From positions 186,001 through 250,000 of the forward strand of contig NZ_JAHXZM010000005.1 of NCBI RefSeq assembly GCF_019429535.1: a stretch of 64,000 nucleotides of DNA, written 5' to 3'. A model generated the notes under the pieces. It searched no databases, had not been told where the DNA came from, and saw nothing but the letters and a program-made list of their open reading frames with translations. This document shows positions 54,300-62,126 of this stretch, piece by piece. The position numbers and the translations under genes were made by a program. The first letter of the stretch is position 1. Every line of letters starts with the position of its first letter. Source of the stretch: Sphingomonas citricola. Its GTDB lineage: Bacteria > Pseudomonadota > Alphaproteobacteria > Sphingomonadales > Sphingomonadaceae.

Positions 54300-54370
54300 C
54301 TGTCCCCGCCGCCACGCTCTCGAAGCGGAAACGGCGGAAAACCTCACCGTCTCAAGCACCCCGCACCCGC

Positions 54371-54402
54371 AGCGCCCCGGCAGACCCGCCACGGGCGCTT
54401 TT
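54371..54402 (+). terminator. probable intrinsic terminator
   Basis: AGCGCCC (54371-54377) pairs with GGGCGCT (54393-54399) around a 15-base loop, followed by TTTT to 54402. It lies 71 bp after the 53886-54299 gene and just before its paralogue. Confidence 0.6.
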
Positions 54403-54425
54403 CTCATGCCAGAAGGACAAGACCC

Positions 54426-54806
54426 ATGCTCCACCTGACCGACCGTGCCGCGATCACCGCCGCGCTCGCCTCCGACATCGACCCTGCCTTGCGCGACCTG
54501 CTGGCCACGCGCGCCGCCGCCCTCGTCACCGACGACTACGACCTGACCGATTGCACCGAGTTCCTCATCGTCGAGGAAGGCGACACCGAGGCCGACATCG
54601 TCGCGGCCGTCGGCTTTTCGCCGCTGGTCGACCCGATCGATGGCTACCGCATCGACGAGCGCGGCTTCCAGCCCGGATGGGACTGGCTAGCCGATCAAGG
54701 CGAGTGGCTAGAGCTGAGCTTCAGCTTCGGTTCTGACGCCGCGGTTGTCACGATGATTGCAAGAACAAGTGCCCTCGGCAACGCTATAAAGGATTTAATG
54801 GTATAA
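54426..54806 (+). CDS. hypothetical protein, paralogue of the 53886-54299 gene
   Basis: 126 residues, soluble and acidic. It aligns along its middle with the 53886-54299 product (EEGDTEADIVAAVGF versus EAGDTLADAEAALGF, then PGWDW versus PSWES, then a beta-rich end). The start region carries the same GACAAGACCCATGCT context with AGAAGG before it. The C-terminus diverges (ARTSALGNAIKDLM). No catalytic motif is evident. Each copy sits after a terminator, so each probably has its own promoter. Confidence 0.63.
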   Translation: MLHLTDRAAITAALASDIDPALRDLLATRAAALVTDDYDLTDCTEFLIVEEGDTEADIVAAVGFSPLVDPIDGYRIDERGFQPGWDWLADQGEWLELSFSFGSDAAVVTMIARTSALGNAIKDLMV

Positions 54807-54855
54807 ATTAGACCAAACACGCCATGTGACACACTCCGCAACTTTAGACTTGAAT

Positions 54856-55872
54856 TTACAGTCCGGTTCCAGGACGAAGAAGCTTAAGTGGTGATCTTTG
54901 ATAGCTTTTCCATAGAGCGTCGACACCTACCTCGATTGCCTTTCGCTCAGCCGCGTTTGCCTTGCTTTGGGGAGGAGAATGATCAATTGCCAGATTGCGC
55001 AACAACGACTCCAGCCCTTCTACCCTTGCAGCCTGCTTGCGAAGCTCCTCTAGATATGGCACGTTTTTGACACTTGAACTCTGTACACAATCAATCTCGC
55101 GCCTGATTTTACGTATCACGTAAACATGATGAATTCTTAGTTTAGTAACCGTGTCATTGACATCGTAGTCACTGAGCGCCCTTAGTCTGGAACCCAGCTT
55201 TTCCGGTACACTTCGAGACTCATTTAGTATTTCTTCGATCTCACCACCGATCAGGTCAACATCTGCGAATCGCTGAAGCACTTCCTTGAAGACATCGTAT
55301 ACGGTCTTGCCATACTCCGTGGCTTGCACAGAAGGTCCCGGCCCTAGCAACTTGCCACCCCCCATAGCGTGTTTTACGCGACGTATGTTCCTGCTGATCG
55401 TTGCCTGACTTTTAGGAAGATGAACATCAACCTTCTTTCTACTGTTTGTCTCAAGAAGGCGCGTGAAGAGGTACATGTCTCTAAATGTGAGATTATATGC
55501 CCGCCTCACAAATTCGTCATTTTGCACTTCAGCGCTATCTTGCGCGATGGTTCGCACCTTTTCGAGAAGAGGTAACGCTTCAATAAGCAATGTATTGCAG
55601 TCTTCAAAAAACCATGGCCCATCACTCATATCAACCAGGATTGTGTCAAACTCTTTCTCAAGTGATCTAAGCTGGGACCTCACCGTTTTAGCATCAATCC
55701 CAAGCTCCTCCGCCGCCTTCACTTGCGACCTATAATGTACAAATGAACTGAGAGTATGCAGCCATTGCAGCCTTAGCTCAGGCGCCTTTTTGACAAGCTC
55801 CTCGATAGTCACCCTTCCCCCCAATTCCACTAACCATGTCACGTCGGCGGACGGTAGGTGCCACTGATCCAT
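54856..55872 (-). CDS. protein with two LysR-like winged-helix domains
   Basis: 338 residues from the ATG at 55872 (a GTG at 55911 adds 13). Two DNA-binding units are visible. The first (~35-85) reads LQWLHTLSSFVHYRSQVKAAEELGIDAKTVRSQLRSLEKEF, shown here as a split LysR-type HTH and wing. The second (~130-195) has TRLLETNSRKKVDVHLPKSQATISRNIRRVKHAMGG with a second wing. No periplasmic-binding-protein-like effector domain follows; the last ~140 residues are helical and may dimerise. The gene is distinctly more AT-rich than its neighbours, a sign of separate origin. It is probably a regulator of this element, but its target is unknown. Confidence 0.6.
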   Translation of the reverse strand: MDQWHLPSADVTWLVELGGRVTIEELVKKAPELRLQWLHTLSSFVHYRSQVKAAEELGIDAKTVRSQLRSLEKEFDTILVDMSDGPWFFEDCNTLLIEALPLLEKVRTIAQDSAEVQNDEFVRRAYNLTFRDMYLFTRLLETNSRKKVDVHLPKSQATISRNIRRVKHAMGGGKLLGPGPSVQATEYGKTVYDVFKEVLQRFADVDLIGGEIEEILNESRSVPEKLGSRLRALSDYDVNDTVTKLRIHHVYVIRKIRREIDCVQSSSVKNVPYLEELRKQAARVEGLESLLRNLAIDHSPPQSKANAAERKAIEVGVDALWKSYQRSPLKLLRPGTGL

Positions 55873-56342
55873 GCCTGTAGCCACTAGATAGCTGGCAAAG
55901 ATCGCGGCCACTCCAAAGCTTTAGACCGCCGCGCTTCTGCGACGACCCATTGTGTGGTCGCGCTTCGACCGCAAGAACGGTCGTTGGAGACCGTGCGCAC
56001 TAATCGATTCGACCGTGCGAATGACGATGAACGGCTCAACCACGCATTGATGACGATGGCTATCGAGACGCAGCCTCAGCAGCCCTCCCCCGTGCTGATC
56101 GCACCAGCACCGCGTTCAGCCGGTACGCACGCACCGGCCAGATAATACGCCTCCGGTATTCTGATAAATGCACCCTGTCTCTCTGCCGAATCTACCTAGG
56201 CGTATCGTGCAATTCTGAGCAGTTTTTAGTTCGCTGCTCGTTTGCTAGTTAGCCGTTGCGCCACCCAAACAGCGGCGGCGCAAAAGGATAGTTTCGGCGC
56301 AATCGGCGCCGCAACGCTCAAATATAATTTGGAGAAACAAAG
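55873..56342. other. intergenic region, no clear gene
   Basis: About 470 bp. A 63-codon open frame (55954-56145) has no ribosome-binding site or protein-like pattern. The right part (56150-56340) is AT-richer and should hold the promoter of the 56343 gene; GGAG precedes that gene's ATG. Confidence 0.45.
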
Positions 56343-56729
56343 ATGCGACTTTTGGATAAGGCCGGCCTCATCCGCGGAGAAGCCATCATTGAGTGCGCTT
56401 TCAGCGGTGATGAAACACCCGAGGACTTTGAATTGGCAGATATCGTTGGCCTCGTAGCGGCATACGTCAACATGCGCGAGCCAACTCATGATATGTTCAA
56501 AGTCATGCACAAGCGTGTGGGCGTTGGCCTAGCTCGTGACATGGAGCGGGTTTTCCACATGTTTGACGACCTTGGTGGACGTGGTTTGTGGTCACAAGGC
56601 CCGGATATTGCGGACGTCCAGTTTACTCACCGGAAGCTAAACAAGCATTATCCACTCTTTGAGAAGAACACTCAAGCCTTACTGAACCGGGAGCGCGATC
56701 ACCGCCATGGGGATAGCACTCCTTTCTAG
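56343..56729 (+). CDS. hypothetical protein
   Basis: 128 residues, soluble, unknown family. GGAGAAACAAAG lies right before the ATG, a strong start signal. The chain looks mostly helical (ELADIVGLVAAYVN, MFKVMHKRVGVGLARDMERVFHMF) with a His/Lys/Arg-rich C-terminus (NRERDHRHGD). The GC content is lower than that of the flanking metabolic genes, as expected for acquired DNA. No neighbour points to a function. Confidence 0.55.
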   Translation: MRLLDKAGLIRGEAIIECAFSGDETPEDFELADIVGLVAAYVNMREPTHDMFKVMHKRVGVGLARDMERVFHMFDDLGGRGLWSQGPDIADVQFTHRKLNKHYPLFEKNTQALLNRERDHRHGDSTPF

Positions 56730-56985
56730 GTCGGGTATCCACCACGATGACGGGCAGCCTTCCCTTCCGAACGACCTCCCAGAAGGCAGCTAACCCGTTC
56801 ACTTAGTAGAGCGTGCCCTAAGCCCCCTGCGGGAACGCCCTTAAACCTCCATCGCCGAAGCCAAGCCGATGCGCGAGCAGTCCCTGCGCGTCGCTGCATT
56901 CGTGCGCCTGGAGAACACCGCTGCCGCCGTTTCGGACCACCCGGGCGGCGGCGGCATCTACCTTCTTGGAGAACAGGAAACCACC

Positions 56986-57345
56986 ATGCGACCCTACACC
57001 AACGACGAGCTACTCAAGGGCATCGGCGCCTTCGAGCACGCGATGAACGCCCAGACCGATGTACCGGGCTTCCGCAAGCGGACCTCGCCAGCCACCGCCA
57101 TCGGCATTCTCGCCTCCATGATGCGCAGCGGCCTGTCGGCGACCAAGATCGACCAGGTCATCGACAGCGAGTTCGCCGCCGACGCACCTCTCCTGCGGAA
57201 GGTGCTGGCCATGTACGAGGGCAACAACTGGGACATGGACATGTGGCACCTCCAGCCCAGCGGACAGTACAAGGTCTGCACCGACCTGTGCAGCGCGGTC
57301 GATCCCAACTGGCGCTACGCTCCCAACATCAGCCTGATGGACTGA
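56986..57345 (+). CDS. hypothetical protein
   Basis: 119 residues from the ATG at 56986. The upstream extension of the frame includes a GC-rich hairpin-like leader and was not used. The protein is soluble and helical (NDELLKGIGAFEHAMNAQ, ATAIGILASMMRSGLSATKIDQVID) with a Trp/Tyr-rich C-terminus. Unknown family; the context is small accessory genes before the RepA-like ATPase. Confidence 0.55.
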   Translation: MRPYTNDELLKGIGAFEHAMNAQTDVPGFRKRTSPATAIGILASMMRSGLSATKIDQVIDSEFAADAPLLRKVLAMYEGNNWDMDMWHLQPSGQYKVCTDLCSAVDPNWRYAPNISLMD

Positions 57346-57509
57346 TCCACCACCCGCGTCCGGTCTGACAGCACTAGCCCAGACGCGTTACCCAGCCGCA
57401 CTGCATCCCGCCGTCGGCTCAACCCAACACAGACCCGGTCACCCAAGGGTTCGCGAGCGCCGTGCTCGCGGGCCGCTGGACAGCCGCGTCTCGTCACCGA
57501 GAAACAAAC

Positions 57510-59003
57510 ATGAACGACATTGAACACACTGTCCAAGCACCGACACCTACCGACAGCCCGCTCGTGGCTGGCGACAACGACAACCCGGCGGCTGCCGATC
57601 GCTGGTCAGCCCTCGGCTTCACGCCCGCGGACGGCGGCGGTTACCTGACACCAGCCGACCTGATCGTCTTCGAGATCAGCGACGCCGCCGCCCGGCCCGC
57701 CATCGTGCAGACGCTGATGCACATGGGGGAGCCACCGCGCCTCAACGTCAAGATCGGTGCAGCCGAGCAGACCTTCTTCCGGCTCGCCGATCCCGAGCTC
57801 GCCGCGACGCTGAAGCGCAGCGTGCCGGCGGGTGTCTACGTCCGCACCGGCGGCGACACCATCCAGCTGCCCGACACAGCCGCATGGGCGACGCCAACCA
57901 GCTTCCCCGCCACCGCCGCCGACCTGTCGGCGATCACGGCGGTGGAGGTCAGCCGCATTGCCAAGGCCGACCTGCCGACCGCGCAGCCGCTGATCGAGCG
58001 GACACCACTCACGGCCATGAGCCTGCGCGGCCTGTCCGCCGAGTTCCGTGCGCGCGCAGTGGAGGCGAAGCCACTCCTCGCCGACCTGTGCTTCAGCGGG
58101 CAGGTCACGACGTGGTACGCGGCCCCCAACACCGGCAAGACGCTGATCACGCTCAACCTGCTCGTCGACGCGGTCAGGGAGGGCCGCGTGACCGGTGGCA
58201 ACGTCTACTACATCAATGCAGACGACGGCAGCGACGGCATCGCCACCAAGATGGAGATCCTGGATCCTTTGGAAGTGCACACGCTGGTGCCGGGCTTCCG
58301 TGAGTTCAACCCGATTGAGCTCGCGGGCAAGCTCACCAAGATGGGTGTACGTGAGCAGTCCAGGGGCGTGTTCGTCATCATCGACACGACGAAGAAGTTC
58401 GCGTCGCTGATGGACAAGCGCGAGGCGACCGCCTTCGGCACCGCGTGTCGGCAGGTGGCGATGAACGGCGGCGCGGTGCTCAACCTCGCGCACACGACCA
58501 AGAACCCGAACGCGGACGGCACGCCGCGCTACTCGGGCACCACCGACCTCCTCGAAGATGCCGATGCGGCCTACACCATTGCCAAGGTCGACAGCGGCGG
58601 CGAGGCGGGCGAGCGCGTGGTCGAGTTCAAGTGCTTCAAGCAGCGCGGCCCCAACGCCGAGACAGCGGCCTACGCCTACGATGCAGCGCCGGACACGTCC
58701 TACCTCGACCGGTTCGCGTCGGTGCGCCGCGTCGACCTTGAGGCACTCGACCAGTTCAAGCGTGTCGAAGCGCAGCGAGCCGACGCCGAGGTGATCGAGA
58801 TCGTGCGCAAGTGCATCGCCGAGGGGCACAACTCCAAGATACTGCTCGGCAAAGAAGCCGCGAAGCGTGCCGGCGTGAGCGTGCGACAGGCCTACCTGCT
58901 GGTGGAGCGCTACACCGGCACCGACCCCGCCCAGCACCGCTGGAGCTTCAGCGTCGGCGGTCACGGCATCCACCGCTTCGAGCTGCTGCCGCTCGCCGCC
59001 TGA
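57510..59003 (+). CDS. RepA-like AAA-25 ATPase (RecA-fold)
   Basis: 497 residues. A RecA-fold ATPase module lies at ~190-420: Walker A AAPNTGKTLIT (~204-214; the first position is Ala where most P-loops have Gly), NVYYINADDG, Walker B GVFVIIDTTKKF (~287-298) and NLAHTTKNP. This matches the RepA hexameric-helicase-like proteins of plasmids and satellite elements. The N-terminal ~180 residues are unique, and the C-terminus (~430-497) has a helix-turn-helix-like segment GKEAAKRAGVSVRQAYLLVERY. The ATG at 57510 is preceded by GAGAAAC. Next downstream are the 8-bp repeat array and the integrase, so it may unwind an origin located there (inference). Confidence 0.72.
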   Translation: MNDIEHTVQAPTPTDSPLVAGDNDNPAAADRWSALGFTPADGGGYLTPADLIVFEISDAAARPAIVQTLMHMGEPPRLNVKIGAAEQTFFRLADPELAATLKRSVPAGVYVRTGGDTIQLPDTAAWATPTSFPATAADLSAITAVEVSRIAKADLPTAQPLIERTPLTAMSLRGLSAEFRARAVEAKPLLADLCFSGQVTTWYAAPNTGKTLITLNLLVDAVREGRVTGGNVYYINADDGSDGIATKMEILDPLEVHTLVPGFREFNPIELAGKLTKMGVREQSRGVFVIIDTTKKFASLMDKREATAFGTACRQVAMNGGAVLNLAHTTKNPNADGTPRYSGTTDLLEDADAAYTIAKVDSGGEAGERVVEFKCFKQRGPNAETAAYAYDAAPDTSYLDRFASVRRVDLEALDQFKRVEAQRADAEVIEIVRKCIAEGHNSKILLGKEAAKRAGVSVRQAYLLVERYTGTDPAQHRWSFSVGGHGIHRFELLPLAA

Positions 59004-59308
59004 GCCAGCCCGGCGTCACCGGTCGGGCAGCGTCGCAGGTTCGCAGCTTTTCAGTTTTTCAGCGTTGCGGGTGCCCGCCCCCGGCGCGGCGCTGCGGAAC
59101 TGCAAAACTGCAGAACTGAAAACCTGCGGCGCTGCCCCGCCACCCCGCGCCCGCTGCCCAGCCCGGCGGCGGCGCGGGTGCCCCGAGCGGCCCGCCACAG
59201 CCCCGCTGGGCAGCGATCCCGGCCCGCCGGTCACCCGCCTACCCGCCGCCGCCCGCGCTGCCCGGCGGCTCAAACCCCCGAACACCCAACCCACAGGAGG
59301 GCATTTCC
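59004..59308. other. GC-rich intergenic region between ATPase and integrase
   Basis: 305 bp with no gene. It contains the inverted array of 8-bp repeats at 59035-59127 (separate entry), then Pro-codon-like GC-rich DNA. The AGGAGGG ribosome-binding site of the integrase gene lies at its right end. Confidence 0.6.
59035..59127. repeat. inverted array of 8-bp iterons
   Basis: Left set: GCAGGTTC, GCAGCTTT, TCAGTTTT, TCAGCGTT, head to tail at 59035-59066. Right set, inverted: GGAACTGC, AAAACTGC, AGAACTGA, AAACCTGC at 59096-59127. The arms face each other across 29 bp of GC-rich DNA. About 22 of 32 positions match between the arms. The exact 8-bp phase suggests binding sites for an oligomeric protein such as a replication initiator, integrase arm-binding domain or partition protein. 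Confidence 0.65.
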
Positions 59309-60457
59309 ATGCCAAAAGCGAAACTCGACCACGCCTTCTGCCTCACCGCTCAGTGCGCGCCCGGCAAGAAGAAGACCGACTATTACGACGAGACCGTCAC
59401 CGGCTTCGTGCTGGAATGCCGTTCGACGGGCGGCAAGACCTACTATCTCCGTTACCAAGACCAGGGCGGCGGCCAACGCCAGCACAAGATCGGCGGCTTC
59501 GGCGACATCACCTTCGCGCAGGCCAAGAAGGCGGCGCAGCGGTACCGGTCCGAGGTGGTGATGGGCGGCGACCCGCTGGCGGCCAAGGCGGAGGCCCGGG
59601 CCGTGCCGCTCTACGCCGAGCTCGCCGCGATGCACATGGCCGACGCCAAGCTGCACCAGCGATCGTACAGCACCACGGAAGGGTACGTCCGCAACCACAT
59701 CGTGCCGCGCTGGGGCAGGACCCGGCTCACCGACATCGACAGCCGGGCGGTGGCGCAGTGGCTCGCCTCCAAGCGGAACGACGGCCTGTCACCCGCGACC
59801 GTGCTCAAGATGAAGATGATCTTCGCACGCTCCTTCGAGCTCGGCAGCAAGTGGGGCGTGGCCGGCTGCGAGCGGAACCCGGTGCGCGCCGTCGAGACCA
59901 AGGCGGTGAACAACGCTCGCGAGCGCTACGTCACCGCCGAGGAGGCGGCGCGGCTGGTCGCGGCGGCGGCGGCGTCGCGCAACAAGCAGCTGTCGGCGAT
60001 CGTCAACCTGCTGCTGCTCACCGGCATGCGGGTGTCGGAGCTGCTGTCCGCCCGCTGGGCGAACGTCGACCTCGACCGCCGCACGCTGTTCGTGCCGATC
60101 TCGAAGACGGGGCGGTCGCGCCACGTGCCGCTCGCGCAGGCCGCGGTGGACGTGATCGCTGGCCTGAAGCGGGGAGAGTTCCTGTTCCCCAACCCCCGCG
60201 ACCCCTCGAAGCACCTGACAACGATCAAGCACGGCTGGCACACCGTCCGTGACGCCGCCGGCCTGCCCGACCTGCGCATCCACGACCTGCGCCACTCGGC
60301 GGCGTCGTTCATGGTCAACAGCGGAGTCGACCTGTTCGCGGTAGGCAAGGTGCTCGGTCACGCCAACGTCGCGAGCACGGCGCGCTACAGCCACCTCGCC
60401 AACGACACGCTGCTCGCCGCCGTCGAGGCGGGTGCGAAGAAGCAGGCGGCCGCCTGA
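59309..60457 (+). CDS. int: tyrosine recombinase/integrase (DUF4102-type N-terminus)
   Basis: 382 residues. The N-terminal ~90 residues are the arm-binding DUF4102-type domain (YDETVTGFVLECRSTGGKTYYLRY, split, then IGGFGDITFAQAKKAA). A core-binding SAM-like domain (~100-200) and the catalytic domain follow. Active-site residues are all present: Arg241, Lys266, His325-x-x-Arg328, His351 and nucleophile Tyr360. It inserts and excises mobile DNA, typically at tRNA 3' ends. AGGAGGG precedes the ATG. It is 16.5 kb from the only tRNA next to the foreign region (tRNA-Thr), which is unusual if that is the target. Confidence 0.92.
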   Translation: MPKAKLDHAFCLTAQCAPGKKKTDYYDETVTGFVLECRSTGGKTYYLRYQDQGGGQRQHKIGGFGDITFAQAKKAAQRYRSEVVMGGDPLAAKAEARAVPLYAELAAMHMADAKLHQRSYSTTEGYVRNHIVPRWGRTRLTDIDSRAVAQWLASKRNDGLSPATVLKMKMIFARSFELGSKWGVAGCERNPVRAVETKAVNNARERYVTAEEAARLVAAAAASRNKQLSAIVNLLLLTGMRVSELLSARWANVDLDRRTLFVPISKTGRSRHVPLAQAAVDVIAGLKRGEFLFPNPRDPSKHLTTIKHGWHTVRDAAGLPDLRIHDLRHSAASFMVNSGVDLFAVGKVLGHANVASTARYSHLANDTLLAAVEAGAKKQAAA

Positions 60458-60463
60458 CCCCTC

Positions 60464-60530
60464 CCCCGCCCCGCGCGCTGGCCCCTCAAGGCTGGTCCGC
60501 GGGGCGGGGCCTTTCTCTATTTTTTTTAGC
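60464..60530 (+). terminator. strong intrinsic terminator after the integrase
   Basis: CCCCGCCCCGCG (60464-60475) pairs perfectly with CGCGGGGCGGGG (60498-60509), a 12-bp GC stem with a 22-base loop, followed by CTTTCTCTATTTTTTTT. It ends 70 bp after the integrase stop. Confidence 0.85.
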
Positions 60531-60630
60531 TCGGGGCGGAGCGATTCACTGCGCTCAGCTCCCAACTCTTCGAGTTTCGAACGATAGCCTGCTTGCGTCT
60601 TTTACAACGATCTTATGGCGGTCGAACGCG

Positions 60631-61311
60631 TCATCGCACATCACCCTTAACGAGATAACCCGCTTCGATCCCGTTAATGATCATCTCGGCAAACACTTTC
60701 CCTACTTCCTCAGCGGGTTCTGATTTATCGGGCTTGAACCATCTGTGAGACCAATTTATCATTCCCAATATACCATAGGCCATGGTTCGACTCGAACCTA
60801 CTTTCCGGAACGAGCCCGCAGCAAATCCCTGCTCGAGTATGTCGATCACTGACTGCTCGATGCTTCTGTTAAGTGCACGCATATCACTCGACCACGCTGA
60901 CCTTTTGTCACTGACGTGCGCCAAGTCTTCGCGAATATAAATGTACAATAACGGATAGTTTTCGGAGTAGGACTGCATCAACGCTATCACAAGTTCGCGC
61001 ATTTTCCGCTGCGGACTCATGACGCTGTCGGCGATCGTGCGCGCCAATGTGTCGTTTCGCTCCAGCACCGATCGCACGATCTCGTCGAACATCTGCTCCT
61101 TTGACGAGAAGTAGTAATACAACGTCGCACGATCGATGCCCAGTTCGGCCGCCACCGCGCTGACGCTGGCCGCACTGAAGCCAAGTCGGTGAAAGACCCG
61201 GACTGCCGCCTCCGAAATCTCCTGGCGGCGCGCGACGTAGGACTCCCGCGCGTCGGTGCCTGCCGCTACTCTACGCTTTCCGATCAGCGAAGATTGCTTA
61301 GCCACGGCCAC
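60631..61311 (-). CDS. TetR-family transcriptional regulator
   Basis: 226 residues. The N-terminal TetR HTH is typical: ISEAAVRVFHRLGFSAASVSAVAAELGIDRATLYYYFSSKEQMFDEIV (given in one family pattern, ~33-80, split at any point). The ligand-binding domain resembles KstR2-like regulators of acyl-CoA/steroid degradation (LLYIYIREDLAHV, AYGILGMINWSHRWFKPD). The start shown is a GTG; a second GTG at 61305 fits the upstream GGGAG better. It faces away from tRNA-Thr's element and sits just before an SDR/acyl-CoA ligase pair on the same strand, which it probably controls in response to an acyl-CoA. Confidence 0.85.
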   Translation of the reverse strand: MAVAKQSSLIGKRRVAAGTDARESYVARRQEISEAAVRVFHRLGFSAASVSAVAAELGIDRATLYYYFSSKEQMFDEIVRSVLERNDTLARTIADSVMSPQRKMRELVIALMQSYSENYPLLYIYIREDLAHVSDKRSAWSSDMRALNRSIEQSVIDILEQGFAAGSFRKVGSSRTMAYGILGMINWSHRWFKPDKSEPAEEVGKVFAEMIINGIEAGYLVKGDVR

Positions 61312-61358
61312 ACTCCCGAACGTTCAGTTGTCGGGCTATCGCGACCCTCCTGCCTTGA

Positions 61359-62126
61359 CTAGCCCCGTGGGGCACCGGCCACATAAAGCACCTGCCCGGT
61401 CACGAAGGCCGATCGCTCGTCCGCGAAGAATGCGACGGCGTGCGAAATATCGTCCGGAACGCCGGGCCTTCCCACATGGATGTCGCGCATCATCGTCGCG
61501 ACCATGTCGTCGAATGGCATCTTGATGCGCTCGGCAATCGCGCGGGTCATGTCGGTGACGATAAAGCCTGGTGCCACGGCGTTGACGGTGATCCCGTGTG
61601 GCCCGAGTTCGATCGCGAGCGTGCGCGTGATGCCCTGTACGCCCGCCTTCGCGGCAGAGTAGTTGGCCTCGCCGAAGACCCCTAACGCGGCGATACTCGA
61701 TAGATTGACGATCCGACCATAACCCATGGCACGCATATGCGGCTGCACCGCCCGACTCATCAAGAAGACCGAGCGAAGGTTCACCGAAAGGACGACTTCC
61801 CAGTCTTCCAGGCTCATCCGCGCGAGAGTACGATCGCGCACGATCCCGGCATTGTTGACCAGAATGGCTGGTGCACCGAGCTGATGTGTGACCTCGTCAA
61901 CGCCCCGCGCGACCGCAGCTTCATCGGCAACGTCGCAAGCGACCGCGACCGCACGTCGCCCATGCGCCTCGACCATCGCCACCGTATCCGAACAGTTCGC
62001 TGCATCGAGGTCGAAGAGCGCAACATCGTGGCCGTCTGCTGCCAACCGTCCAGCGACCGCGGCTCCAATGCCACGCGCTGCACCCGTCACGATCGCTACA
62101 CGGGACGCTGATTGTTCAATGATCAT
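61359..62126 (-). CDS. SDR-family oxidoreductase, FabG-like
   Basis: 255 residues. Classical short-chain dehydrogenase: NAD(P)-binding GAARGIG (~15-21), NNAG (~90-93), catalytic Ser in NLSSIAAL (~142), and YSAAK (Tyr/Lys, ~155-159). The adapted FabG features (NVAPGFI-like NAVAPGFIVTDMT and GRPGVPDDISHAVAFFADERSAFVTGQVLYVAGA) suggest a 3-oxoacyl-CoA/ACP reductase or a hydroxyacyl-CoA dehydrogenase. GGAGGAAG lies before the ATG at 62126, and the ATG overlaps the stop of the ligase gene (ATGA). The link with an acyl-CoA ligase favours catabolism over fatty-acid synthesis. Confidence 0.87.
   Translation of the reverse strand: MIIEQSASRVAIVTGAARGIGAAVAGRLAADGHDVALFDLDAANCSDTVAMVEAHGRRAVAVACDVADEAAVARGVDEVTHQLGAPAILVNNAGIVRDRTLARMSLEDWEVVLSVNLRSVFLMSRAVQPHMRAMGYGRIVNLSSIAALGVFGEANYSAAKAGVQGITRTLAIELGPHGITVNAVAPGFIVTDMTRAIAERIKMPFDDMVATMMRDIHVGRPGVPDDISHAVAFFADERSAFVTGQVLYVAGAPRG

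Noticed and set aside
55954..56145. 63-codon open frame between the two-wHTH gene and the 56343 gene
   Set aside because: No ribosome-binding site and no structure beyond random composition.
60458..60630. Possible right attachment site matching the tRNA-Thr 3' end
   Set aside because: I compared the tRNA 3' sequence with this gap and the following genes by eye and found no match longer than about 9 bases.
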